Positions 1 to 5,948 of a stretch of 10,328 bases of DNA are shown piece by piece (positions within the stretch are counted from its first letter, which is position 1; the number at the start of each line of letters is the position of its first letter). A model generated the notes under the pieces. The model ran no database searches. It was not told where the DNA came from and worked only from the letters and a program-made list of their open reading frames with translations. Where the stretch lies: positions 1 to 10,328 of the forward strand of contig CAMLIF010000127.1 in assembly GCA_946479985.1 (NCBI GenBank), read 5' to 3'. This stretch comes from an uncultured Flavobacteriales bacterium. GTDB lineage: Bacteria; Bacteroidota; Bacteroidia; Flavobacteriales; Crocinitomicaceae. The position numbers were made by a program, and so were the translations under genes.

Positions 1-93
1 AAACTCGATATTTCTTCCTACGCTTCGGGAATTTATTTCCTTTCCATCCAGGGAGAAAAGTCGGTTGCAACAACCCGCTTAGTGAAGAACTAA
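1..93 (+). CDS. C-terminal end of a T9SS-secreted protein (type A sorting domain), 5' truncated
   Basis: The reading frame is open from base 1 to a TAA at 91-93 and gives the last 30 residues of a protein that begins outside the window. The visible part reads LDISSYASGIYFLSIQG, then a basic end finishing in RLVKN. This is the usual ending of the Por-secretion (T9SS type A) C-terminal sorting domain: the 'L-x-x-Y-x-x-G-x-Y-x-L-x-I' beta strand, then 'x-x-x-R-L-V/I-K-x'. In Bacteroidota this domain directs a protein through the type IX system, after which it is cleaved off. The passenger domain, and so the function, cannot be seen. The family call rests on the pattern alone but the pattern is very typical. 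Confidence 0.8.
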   Translation, partial: KLDISSYASGIYFLSIQGEKSVATTRLVKN

Positions 94-126
94 AGCTGTT
101 TGAGCACCACAGAACAATGCTTGCTC

Positions 127-146
127 GTTATCCGGTAACGGATAAC
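127..146 (+). terminator. Stem-loop 34 bp after the T9SS gene stop
   Basis: An 8-bp perfect inverted repeat (GTTATCCG 127-134, CGGATAAC 139-146) with a GTAA loop lies 34 bp after the stop codon. It has no T-run of its own. It may form a tandem terminator or 3'-end stabiliser with the next stem-loop. Confidence 0.4.
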
Positions 147-151
147 AGGAG

Positions 152-182
152 AAGGGAATGGGTTTAGGCCGGTTCCCTTTTT
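152..182 (+). terminator. Probable Rho-independent terminator of the T9SS gene
   Basis: The arms AAGGGAA (152-158) and TTCCCTT (173-179) are a perfect 7-bp match. The 14-nt loop can itself pair partly (GG/CC). The descending arm runs straight into a T5 tract (178-182). A stem followed directly by T's fits an intrinsic terminator for the gene ending at 93. Confidence 0.55.
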
Positions 183-253
183 CCGGATTATTAAAAAATG
201 AAAATTACCTAAACGGCAACACGACCACCGATCACTATTCACAATTAGGTATA

Positions 254-285
254 AGAAATGCGGGTTAATTGGTGCCCGCATTTCT
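254..285. terminator. 11-bp perfect stem-loop, possibly a bidirectional terminator
   Basis: AGAAATGCGGG (254-264) and CCCGCATTTCT (275-285) pair perfectly over 11 bp around a 10-nt loop. The GC-rich part faces the loop and the A/T-rich part is at the base, with 'gattt' following. It lies ~170 bp from the upstream gene and ~200 bp from the downstream one. It could be a terminator for a short transcript or a DNA-level palindrome. Function is inferred from shape only. Confidence 0.45.
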
Positions 286-492
286 GATTTATTCAGATCA
301 TAACTATATTCTTTTGAATGAGCATCATGGACTCCACTTCGGAGGGGGAGATATAAACCCGCTTTCAAAGTACAATCTTTGAATCACAGATGAAAATCAA
401 ATCAATCAGCAAAATATAGGATATTCCGGTGCCTGACTATCCATAGATACCGGTTAATGCGAAATTCAAAAAAAATTCAATAAATTTCGTTT

Positions 493-1635
493 ATGATGAA
501 GTATTTGCTTTCCATAATCCTGATTGCGGCGGCTGAATTGGTTTACGCGCAAACAACCGTTTCCGGGTCTTTTGAACACGGTGGAATCACACGCACTTAT
601 TCATTTTACGTTCCGGCATCATACGTTCCGGGAATTGCCGTGCCCATGGTTATCGGGTTGCACGGATTGAGTTCTGACGGCGAAGAATTTGCCCAAAACC
701 GCGATTTCAGACCAATAGCCGATACCGCGAATTTTATTGTTGTGCATCCCGACGGATCTACGATGTTTGGCGTACATTTCTGGAATTATGACAATGTGCT
801 GGGATCTACGGTAGACGATGTCGGTTTTTTAGAAGCATTGATTGACACCATTTCTGCTCAATATACCATTAATCCCTTGCGGATTTATGCTACGGGAATG
901 TCGAACGGAAGTTTTATGTGCTACGCCCTGGCTTGTCAGAGTAACCGTTTTGCTGCAATTGGAACAGTAACCGGATCTATGTCAGTGGATATGTATGAAG
1001 AATGTGACCCGGAAAATCCAATCCCGGTGCTTCATATTCATGGTACTGACGACAGCGTAAATGATTATGAAGGAACTTCTACCATGCAGGGAATTGAAGA
1101 TGTGAACCTGTTTTGGGTCAATGAGAATAATTGCAGTACTATTCCGGTTACAGTGTCTGTACCTGATGTGAACACAACTGACAATGCAAGTGCTGTGAGA
1201 TATATTTATTCCGGTGGAAATGATGGTCATACAGTTGAATTGTTCAAAATCAACGGTGGTGGACATACCTGGCCCGGCTGGCCTGTTTCCGGATCTTCCG
1301 GTAATACCTGTATGGATTTCGATGCTTGTAACGAAATCTGGCGGTTCTTCAATCAATATGAATTAGTTCCTTTTGCCTCAGTAAGTAAAGAACAAACAAT
1401 CAGCATAACGCTGTGGCCTAATCCTGCTTCCGAGAGTATCAGTATTCAGGTAGAAGAAAATCATCCGGTTACTAACATTACCATTCGTGATGCTTCTGGT
1501 CGTATAGTAAAAACTGAAAGCGGTTCCAATATCCCGGAATTCGAAATTGGTCATCTTGATTCAGGCAGCTACATTCTCGAAATTTCCGGTTTCGGTTTCA
1601 GCGTATCCAAAACAATGATGATTACAGGTAACTGA
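493..1635 (+). CDS. Secreted PHB-depolymerase/feruloyl-esterase-like serine hydrolase with T9SS sorting domain
   Basis: A 380-residue secreted alpha/beta hydrolase of the LpqC / esterase-PHB-depolymerase group. Residues 1-20 form a signal peptide ending in VYAQ. The oxyanion-side HGL motif starts at His57. The nucleophile elbow is GMSNGS with Ser137. The acid is in HGTDDSV (probably Asp187) and the catalytic His is His258 in GGGHTWPG. The triad is therefore complete. From about residue 300 to the end is a T9SS type A sorting domain starting at LWPNPAS (L307), so the enzyme should be exported through the type IX system and released or anchored at the cell surface. Known relatives cleave esters such as polyhydroxyalkanoates, feruloyl-polysaccharides or acetylated xylan; the substrate here cannot be read from sequence. 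The ATG at 493 gives the signal peptide directly; a second ATG follows at 496. It is monocistronic as far as can be seen. Confidence 0.88.
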   Translation: MMKYLLSIILIAAAELVYAQTTVSGSFEHGGITRTYSFYVPASYVPGIAVPMVIGLHGLSSDGEEFAQNRDFRPIADTANFIVVHPDGSTMFGVHFWNYDNVLGSTVDDVGFLEALIDTISAQYTINPLRIYATGMSNGSFMCYALACQSNRFAAIGTVTGSMSVDMYEECDPENPIPVLHIHGTDDSVNDYEGTSTMQGIEDVNLFWVNENNCSTIPVTVSVPDVNTTDNASAVRYIYSGGNDGHTVELFKINGGGHTWPGWPVSGSSGNTCMDFDACNEIWRFFNQYELVPFASVSKEQTISITLWPNPASESISIQVEENHPVTNITIRDASGRIVKTESGSNIPEFEIGHLDSGSYILEISGFGFSVSKTMMITGN

Positions 1636-1642
1636 TTACCTG
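1625..1642 (+). terminator. Stem-loop spanning the hydrolase stop codon
   Basis: CAGGTAA (1625-1631) and TTACCTG (1636-1642) form a perfect 7-bp stem; the loop CTGA contains part of the TGA stop codon. No T-run follows, so it is a weak terminator candidate or a 3'-end structure. Confidence 0.3.
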
Positions 1643-1779
1643 GTTCTACGGATCAAACGATTGAAAAGCCGGAGTATTCAGTCCTGTTTGAAATTTTCGA
1701 TAATCTTCCCTTCATGTATCTTATTTACAACCGTTTTTAGTAAATTAGAAACTCGAATTCACTACAAAACACTATTCTA

Positions 1780-2805
1780 TTGAAACGATCTATTCTAAAC
1801 ATCAGCATTCTCGACAGCCTTCTTGAAGGTTTTCAGGTAATTGATCCCAACTGGAAATATTTGTATGTAAATACCACTGTTGCCATTCAGGGACAAAGTA
1901 CCGCTGAGAGTTTGATAGGTAAGACCATGATGGAGTGTTATCCGGGTATTGAAAATACCTTTATGTTCAGCCAATTGAAGAAATGCATGGAAGAACGTGT
2001 TACACTTCAGTTTGAAAATGAATTTATTTATAACGACGGATCGAATAACTGGTTCGAATTGCGTATAGAGCCCATCCCGGAAGGAATCTTTGTTTTGTCT
2101 ACCAACATAACCAACCGGAAAAAGGCCGAGGAAGAATTACTGCAATTGAAAAACCACCTGGAAAGCAAAGTGCAGGTGCGCACAGCCGAGTTGGAAAAAC
2201 TGAATAAGGAGAAAGATGTCATCCTGAAAGAAATGCATCACCGGGTAAAGAACAATCTGCAGATTATCTCCAGCCTTATTCGTTTGCAGATGGAGGAAGG
2301 TGATGAAACGTTTAATGATGTACTCGATAAAACACAATCTCGCATTGAAACCATAGCCAGCATTCATGAATCGTTATACAAACACAAAGATCTTGCGCTG
2401 ATCAATGTAGCCGATTACTGGAAAAAACTCTTCAACGACTGTCTGAATTCCCTGGTAAATGAACCTGCAAACTTCAAACTTGATCTGGACCTCGATTACC
2501 TGGAGCTCCCGGTAGATAAAATGATTCCGCTCGGATTACTGATCAATGAATTAATTACAAATTCTATTCTTCATGGTTTCAAAGGACGAAACCATGGTTC
2601 CATTTATCTTTCGCTTCGTTTGGAAGAAGGGAAATACCACATGACTTATAAAGATGATGGAATTGGAATTCATGAGCAAAACGCAGACGACAAAGAACAT
2701 CATTTCGGTCATTTCCTGATTGATGGTTTTGCAGAACAGCTCAATGGCTCGATCCGGCAGATCAAGAATGAAACCGGCGTGCACTTTGAGCTGGAATTTG
2801 AGTGA
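1780..2805 (+). CDS. Cytoplasmic PAS-domain sensor histidine kinase (HisKA_2 / HWE-like)
   Basis: A 341-residue sensor kinase with no membrane segment or signal peptide, so a cytoplasmic sensor. A PAS domain covers roughly residues 8-112 (SLLEGFQVIDPNWKYLYVN near the start, NITNRKKAEEEL at its end). A coiled-coil linker covers ~112-147. The HisKA_2 dimerisation/phosphoacceptor box is KEMHHRVKNNLQ, with His154 (before R155) the likely phosphorylated residue. The ATPase domain has an N-box with N256, E257 and N261 in LLINELITNS, and a G1 box DDGIGI (D293, G294, G296). The start is TTG at 1780: the frame is closed by TAA at 1741-1743, contains no ATG or GTG before 1780, and the next in-frame ATG lies inside the PAS domain. 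No response regulator is adjacent, so the partner is encoded elsewhere. The gene end touches the glycosylase gene, suggesting co-transcription. The ligand of the PAS domain is unknown. Confidence 0.88.
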   Translation: MKRSILNISILDSLLEGFQVIDPNWKYLYVNTTVAIQGQSTAESLIGKTMMECYPGIENTFMFSQLKKCMEERVTLQFENEFIYNDGSNNWFELRIEPIPEGIFVLSTNITNRKKAEEELLQLKNHLESKVQVRTAELEKLNKEKDVILKEMHHRVKNNLQIISSLIRLQMEEGDETFNDVLDKTQSRIETIASIHESLYKHKDLALINVADYWKKLFNDCLNSLVNEPANFKLDLDLDYLELPVDKMIPLGLLINELITNSILHGFKGRNHGSIYLSLRLEEGKYHMTYKDDGIGIHEQNADDKEHHFGHFLIDGFAEQLNGSIRQIKNETGVHFELEFE

Positions 2806-2810
2806 TTTTA

Positions 2811-3542
2811 ATGGAAATTCAAACCTTCATGTCACAAACCTTTGCTGATAAAGTCATAGCATTCAACAGGAATTTGCATTATTCAGGCAAACTGCCGGAA
2901 GGCTTTATGGTCATGAACCCGTATTTGGATAATCCTGAAACCCTGGAGGTAATGCAGCAGTTTTACCATCAGTATTATCACGATACCAACCCAAGGAAAT
3001 TCTTGATCGGGATTAATCCGAGCAGGCATGGAGCAGGAGTAACCGGAGTTCCGTTTACAGATACCAAGCGTTTGGAAAGTGTTTGCGGAATTCAAATGAA
3101 GTCGGCATATACGCATGAGATTTCTTCGGTTTACATTTACGACATGATTGAAGCTTATGGTGGTGCAGCTGCATTTTATCGCGATGTTTATATCAATTCG
3201 CCTTTTCCCCTGGCAATTATACGGAGAACAAAAGAGGGCAAATGGATCAACGCAAACTACTACGATGATCCACTGCTTTTCGCTTTTGTGAAAGAATTTA
3301 TGATTGAATCTCTGAAGAATCACATTAGTTTAGGGTTAGACACTTCGGAAGTTTTTGTCCTTGGCAAGAAAAACGCAACATTTATCCACAAACTGAACCA
3401 GGAAGCAAACCTGTTTCGTAAACTAACCGTTCTAGAGCATCCGCGTTTCATTCAGCAATACAAGTCCAAAGACAAGCAGCTGTATATCGATAAATATATC
3501 CTGGCTCTGCATAATCAGTATGATGATCACCAGGGTGAATGA
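2811..3542 (+). CDS. SMUG2-like (DUF4918) uracil-DNA glycosylase family protein
   Basis: About 243 residues, matching the uracil-DNA glycosylase superfamily branch known in Bacteroidota as DUF4918/SMUG2-like. Motif 1 is GINPSRHGAGVTGVPF (N at bases 3015-3017), close to the SMUG1 GMNPGxxGMxxTGVPF motif whose Asn contacts the water/uracil. Motif 2 is the shortened HPR at bases 3438-3446, where SMUG1 has HPSPR. Family members remove deaminated bases such as uracil and start base-excision repair; that activity is inferred here. The start is uncertain: GTG at 2802 overlaps the kinase stop by 4 bp (GTGA), ATG at 2811 follows it by 5 bp, and ATG at 2829 starts the conserved MSQTFADKVIAFN segment. 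All leave the catalytic core intact. The overlap or tight spacing indicates translational coupling with the sensor kinase, an unusual partner for a repair enzyme. Confidence 0.8.
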   Translation: MEIQTFMSQTFADKVIAFNRNLHYSGKLPEGFMVMNPYLDNPETLEVMQQFYHQYYHDTNPRKFLIGINPSRHGAGVTGVPFTDTKRLESVCGIQMKSAYTHEISSVYIYDMIEAYGGAAAFYRDVYINSPFPLAIIRRTKEGKWINANYYDDPLLFAFVKEFMIESLKNHISLGLDTSEVFVLGKKNATFIHKLNQEANLFRKLTVLEHPRFIQQYKSKDKQLYIDKYILALHNQYDDHQGE

Positions 3543-3563
3543 ATCAGAGTTTCCCCGACAAAA

Positions 3564-3571
3564 TAAATTTG
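3564..3571 (+). promoter_or_regulatory. Candidate -7 box upstream of the SDR gene
   Basis: TAAATTTG exactly fits the Bacteroidota TAnnTTTG -7 consensus and lies 62 bp before the SDR start. No clear TTTG -33 element is seen ~20 nt upstream. The box overlaps a small inverted repeat (TTGGG 3569-3573, CCCAA 3577-3581). An 8-mer of this kind is expected by chance several times in 10 kb of both strands, so the support is mainly positional. Confidence 0.3.
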
Positions 3572-3633
3572 GGCTTCCCAACAAAAAGCACTAACTTTTT
3601 TCATGTCAATCATGCCGGATAAAATTTGAGGCA

Positions 3634-4671
3634 ATGGAAAATTCAGAAGTAGTTTTGGTGACAGGTGGATCAGGTTTCCTGGGCGGGCATATTATACTCC
3701 AATTATTGGAAAAAGGGTATTCTGTGAGAACTACGCTCCGGTCATTAAAGAAAAAAGGGAAAGTACTTAAAATGCTTCGCGAGAATGGAATTGAGTCTCC
3801 GGAGGATAAGATTTTATTTGTAGAAACCGAATTAACAGAAGATACCAATTGGGACGAAGCAATGAAAGATTGCAAATATGTCCTGAGCGTTGCTTCTCCT
3901 GTGTTTTTTGAAACCCAGGAAAACGAACAGGAAGCAATTCGTCCTGCGGTTGAAGGAATTCTGCGAATCCTGAAATTTGCGAGAGATGCCGGTGTAAAGC
4001 GAGTAGTGATGACTTCCAGTTTCGGAGCACTGGGCTTTAGTCATACCGATAAAAAAACAGAAACCACAGAAGAAGACTGGACCGATCCCGACCTGAAAGG
4101 ATTATCTGTCTATGAAAAATCAAAATGCCTTGCTGAACAGGCAGCCTGGGAGTTTATTGAGCGGGAAGGAGGAAGCTTGGAGTTTACAGTTATCAATCCG
4201 GTGTCCATTTTAGGACCTGGGTTAAGCACTCATACATCCCGCAGTTTCGATTTTCTGAAACGCTTATTGGATGGATCTATGACAGTAGTTCCGGCTATTC
4301 CGTTAAATATTGTTGATGCACGCGATGTGTCCGACATACATATCCGCGCAATGGAAAGTCCCGAAGCGAATGGCGAACGGTTTATTGCCTGCGCAGACGG
4401 GGAGATTTCAATGCATGAAATAGCAGTCTTCCTCAAAGCAGAACATCCCGAAGCTACTGCAAAGGTTTCTACCAAAAAGATCCCGAATTGGATTCTTTAC
4501 CTGGCGTCACCATTTAATGACCGGGCAAAAAGCGCCGTTATGTACTTAAATGTGAATCGCAGGGTAAGTAATGAGAAAGCCAGAACCGTATTAAACTGGA
4601 AACCGCTGGCTACGCAGGAAGAAGCCATTTTGGCTTCGTTGAATAGTATTTTGAAGTACAAGCTTGTATAA
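3634..4671 (+). CDS. NAD(P)-dependent epimerase/dehydratase family reductase (extended SDR, dihydroflavonol-4-reductase-like)
   Basis: A 345-residue cytoplasmic extended short-chain dehydrogenase/reductase. The Rossmann nucleotide-binding motif is T10-G-G-S-G-F-L-G17 (glycines 11, 14, 17). The segment after the second beta strand, VRTTLRSLKKKGK, is rich in basic residues, which usually goes with NADPH preference. The catalytic Ser is in MTSSFGA (S128/S129) and the YxxxK pair is Y160 and K164 in VYEKSKC. The NPVSILGPG segment after it is typical of DFR/cinnamoyl-CoA-reductase-like aldehyde or ketone reductases. The C-terminal substrate domain ends in NWKPLATQEEAILAS, a standard ending of this family. 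The specific substrate cannot be told. ATG 3634 has GAGG three bases upstream and gives the Rossmann strand directly. It is separated from the glycosylase gene by 91 bp, so it is probably transcribed on its own. Confidence 0.85.
   Translation: MENSEVVLVTGGSGFLGGHIILQLLEKGYSVRTTLRSLKKKGKVLKMLRENGIESPEDKILFVETELTEDTNWDEAMKDCKYVLSVASPVFFETQENEQEAIRPAVEGILRILKFARDAGVKRVVMTSSFGALGFSHTDKKTETTEEDWTDPDLKGLSVYEKSKCLAEQAAWEFIEREGGSLEFTVINPVSILGPGLSTHTSRSFDFLKRLLDGSMTVVPAIPLNIVDARDVSDIHIRAMESPEANGERFIACADGEISMHEIAVFLKAEHPEATAKVSTKKIPNWILYLASPFNDRAKSAVMYLNVNRRVSNEKARTVLNWKPLATQEEAILASLNSILKYKLV
4657..4668. repeat. 12-bp perfect palindrome at the end of the SDR gene
   Basis: TACAAGCTTGTA is its own reverse complement and ends 3 bp before the last base of the SDR stop codon. 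With no loop it is a poor RNA hairpin, and a 12-bp palindrome can occur by chance. No function is assigned. Confidence 0.3.
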
Positions 4672-4702
4672 GATATGCACATGCAATGTGTTTCAAATTT
4701 CA

Positions 4703-5053
4703 CCACAATAGCCACATAGAGAATTCGACTAGAGTTGTTGGTAGAGATGCATAGTCAGAAGAGGAAAGAAAATAGAATAAACCACATTTTAGGAACAGAT
4801 AGTAGCATAGTTATACTGAGTACGAATGTCAGACTGAGTGGCTTTCGAGGAACGAGAAAGGTGTATCGAAGTTGACATGAGTGCTACATAGTTTGATTGA
4901 CTTATAATTTTCGTAACCATTTCTCCGCGCACCTTACGTTCACCACCCGTATATGATTTACGCAGTTTCTCTTTTAACTAAGTAATACAATCAATACTCC
5001 GGCCAGCGATTTTCTATGTGCCTATGTGTTTTACTATGTCTCTATGTGTATTT
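4703..5053. repeat. Repeat-rich intergenic element bounded by inverted CACATAG/CTATGTG repeats
   Basis: The 388 bp between the SDR gene and the minus-strand secreted gene contain no convincing gene. Near the left end is a CACAATAG-C-CACATAG pair (4704-4719). Near the right end are four copies of the inverse word: CTATGTG at 5014-5020, 5022-5028 and 5042-5048, and CTATGTC at 5034-5040. The right side is two imperfect 20-bp tandem units (5014-5033, 5034-5053). Between them sits a nested palindrome (4802-4887). I recall similar CTATGTG/CACATAG words in intergenic DNA of flavobacteria. That this is a dispersed repeat family is inference and needs a genome-wide count. Confidence 0.45.
4802..4887. 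repeat. REP-like nested palindrome
   Basis: Three inverted-repeat arms are nested on nearly one centre: GTAGCA (4802-4807) with TGCTAC (4882-4887), ATGTCA (4826-4831) with TGACAT (4873-4878), and CTTTC (4842-4846) with GAAAG (4856-4860). The core words 'gactgagtgg' and 'tatcgaag' resemble the CTGAG...TCGAAG words of dispersed palindromic repeats in other bacteria. No transposase is adjacent. It could instead be the structured end of the convergent transcription units from both sides. Confidence 0.4.
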
Positions 5054-5059
5054 CAATGC

Positions 5060-5482
5060 TCACTTGTAATCACAAACTTTCTGGATATCAATCAGCATAA
5101 GAACCATAGTCTGAGCTTCTGTGATTTCTATAAATCCGCTCAAAATCCATTTATCATCAATATCAACATCCCAATATTCCGAATGGTCAATGTTGGGTTC
5201 ATCGGAAGCGTCTCCAACTGCGAAATGCTGAATCGTAATGAGTGCTTCGCGCAGGTCATATACTTTATGGTGTTCCAGATGATCGCCTTTGATATAGGTT
5301 TCTTTGTCCAGATCGCAGCCGTTTGCACGCAGTTTGTACCCTTCTACATTTGATGCTCCTGACGGAATATGTGCATTCATAAACGTTTCCAGCTCGTTGA
5401 CCCGTTTTCTCAGTTCTTTCTTTTGAGAAAAAACGGAAACAGAAATGAATAAAACCAGAAACAGCAAAAGAATTTTGTTCAA
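5060..5482 (-). CDS. Small secreted protein of unknown function
   Basis: A 140-residue protein. The start is TTG at 5482 (minus strand), which gives a classical signal peptide in residues 1-20 (hydrophobic LLLFLVLFISVSVF, then SQ). The mature part of about 120 residues begins with a charged, probably helical KKELRKRVNELE segment. It contains two cysteines, one in LRANGCDLD and one near the C-terminus, and an acidic stretch GDASDEPNIDHSEYWDVDIDD. I do not recognise the family. It should be periplasmic or secreted; there is no lipobox and no T9SS domain. It is divergent from the lipoprotein gene at 5540 (57 bp between starts) and convergent with the SDR gene across the repeat region. The opposite plus-strand open frame at 5018-5353 was judged a shadow because it lacks a signal peptide and begins inside the CTATGTG repeats. 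Confidence 0.65.
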   Translation of the reverse strand: MNKILLLFLVLFISVSVFSQKKELRKRVNELETFMNAHIPSGASNVEGYKLRANGCDLDKETYIKGDHLEHHKVYDLREALITIQHFAVGDASDEPNIDHSEYWDVDIDDKWILSGFIEITEAQTMVLMLIDIQKVCDYK

Positions 5483-5498
5483 GACCGATGGATTTCTG

Positions 5499-5506
5499 CA
5501 AATGTA
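5499..5506 (-). promoter_or_regulatory. Candidate -7 box of the minus-strand secreted gene
   Basis: On the minus strand this reads TACATTTG, an exact match to TAnnTTTG, 16 bp upstream of the TTG start. The leader would be only about 10 nt. No TTTG -33 element is evident, so support is partial. Confidence 0.35.
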
Positions 5507-5521
5507 ACACTAAAGATTCAC

Positions 5522-5529
5522 TACTTTTA
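5522..5529 (+). promoter_or_regulatory. Candidate -7 box of the small lipoprotein gene
   Basis: TACTTTTA matches TAnnTTTG except for the last base and lies 10 bp before the ATG at 5540. The identical 8-mer occurs at 6304-6311, ahead of the Hint-protein gene. No -33 element is clear here. Confidence 0.25.
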
Positions 5530-5539
5530 TTCTATAAAA

Positions 5540-5845
5540 ATGAATAAGATGAAAAGTGTGTGGAGTATTGTGATTGTAGGATTGTTTTTATTCAGTCTTT
5601 CGGCGTGTAAAGTAGTTAAAAGTGAGGAAATGACGGTTGTGCGCGACTGTACGGGAACTTACCTGCGTGCCGGAGGAAAAGATTATCACGTATGTAATTT
5701 AGAAACAGCCGCTGCATTTTCGGATGGAAGTAAAGTAACCGTTTCGTTTCAGAAAACAGAGAAATGTGTGGCTGCAGACAGTACCATTGTTTGTATGATG
5801 TATCATGAAAATGAGGGTTGGATCAAGGTTAGATCGATTAAATAA
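5540..5845 (+). CDS. Small four-cysteine lipoprotein of unknown function
   Basis: A 101-residue predicted lipoprotein. The signal peptide MNKMKSVWSIVIVGLFLF leads to the lipobox L20-S-A-C23, so C23 is the expected lipidated residue. The mature part has four further cysteines at 37, 52, 76 and 85, two in DCTGTYLR...YHVCN and two in EKC...IVC, spaced so that two disulfides are plausible. The alternation of short hydrophobic strands (VTVSF, WIKVRSIK) suggests a small beta-barrel fold. I do not recognise a named family. ATG 5540 is favoured; a second ATG at 5549 would give an equally good signal peptide. It is followed after 103 bp by the septoil-knot gene on the same strand, with a long hairpin between them, so co-transcription is uncertain. 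Confidence 0.75.
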   Translation: MNKMKSVWSIVIVGLFLFSLSACKVVKSEEMTVVRDCTGTYLRAGGKDYHVCNLETAAAFSDGSKVTVSFQKTEKCVAADSTIVCMMYHENEGWIKVRSIK

Positions 5846-5899
5846 TAGTTCTATATTGAGCAATTCGCTTCTAAACTATAAGATGTTAATACCGAACGA

Positions 5900-5936
5900 A
5901 AGTTTGGACTGGTTTTTGAAAACCCGGACCAAACTT
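5900..5936 (+). promoter_or_regulatory. Strong hairpin just upstream of the septoil-knot gene
   Basis: Outer arms AAGTTTGG (5900-5907) and CCAAACTT (5929-5936) pair perfectly over 8 bp. An inner stem GGTTT (5911-5915) with AAACC (5920-5924) closes a TTGA loop. The structure ends 12 bp before the ATG at 5949 and lacks a T-run after it, so it looks more like a leader structure or operator than an intrinsic terminator for the lipoprotein gene. A -7-like TAAATTTA (5936-5943) with TTTG at 5915-5918 (17-nt spacer) overlaps it; used as a promoter, it would make the downstream transcript essentially leaderless. Confidence 0.4.
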
Positions 5937-5948
5937 AAATTTACGATT

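Larger units (their letters stand above)
94..492. other. Gene-free intergenic stretch with three stem-loops
   Basis: This 399-bp stretch separates the T9SS tail from the secreted hydrolase. I find no convincing gene on either strand: the one longer minus-strand open frame has no signal peptide or recognisable domain and runs through the stem-loops. It holds three inverted repeats (127-146, 152-182, 254-285), listed separately. Bases ~300-492 are A/T-rich and must contain the promoter of the hydrolase gene, but I could not identify a paired -33/-7 element. Confidence 0.6.

Noticed and set aside
90..368. 92-residue minus-strand open frame in the first intergenic region
   Set aside because: It has no recognisable domain or signal peptide and runs through three stem-loops, including a probable terminator. 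Its start and composition give no support.
481..488. TAAATTTC as a -7 box for the hydrolase gene
   Set aside because: It ends only 4 bp before the ATG, would imply a leaderless or truncated transcript, and no -33 element lies ~20 nt upstream.
4621..4637. GAAGCC/GGCTTC stem-loop near the end of the SDR gene as a terminator
   Set aside because: It lies inside conserved coding sequence (EEAILAS), has no T-run after it, and precedes the stop codon by over 30 bp.
5014..5053. CTATGTG repeats as a CRISPR-like array
   Set aside because: The repeated words are 7 bp with 1- to 5-bp gaps; there are no repeat-spacer units and no cas genes.
5018..5353. 111-residue plus-strand open frame opposite the secreted gene at 5060-5482
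   Set aside because: Its N-terminus is made from the CTATGTG tandem repeats and the rest is antisense to a gene with a clear signal peptide and a fitting -7 box.
5805..5948. 48-residue N-terminal extension of the septoil-knot frame
   Set aside because: It overlaps the lipoprotein gene, passes through the hairpin, and would put the signal peptide in the middle of the protein. ATG 5949 gives a normal secreted protein.
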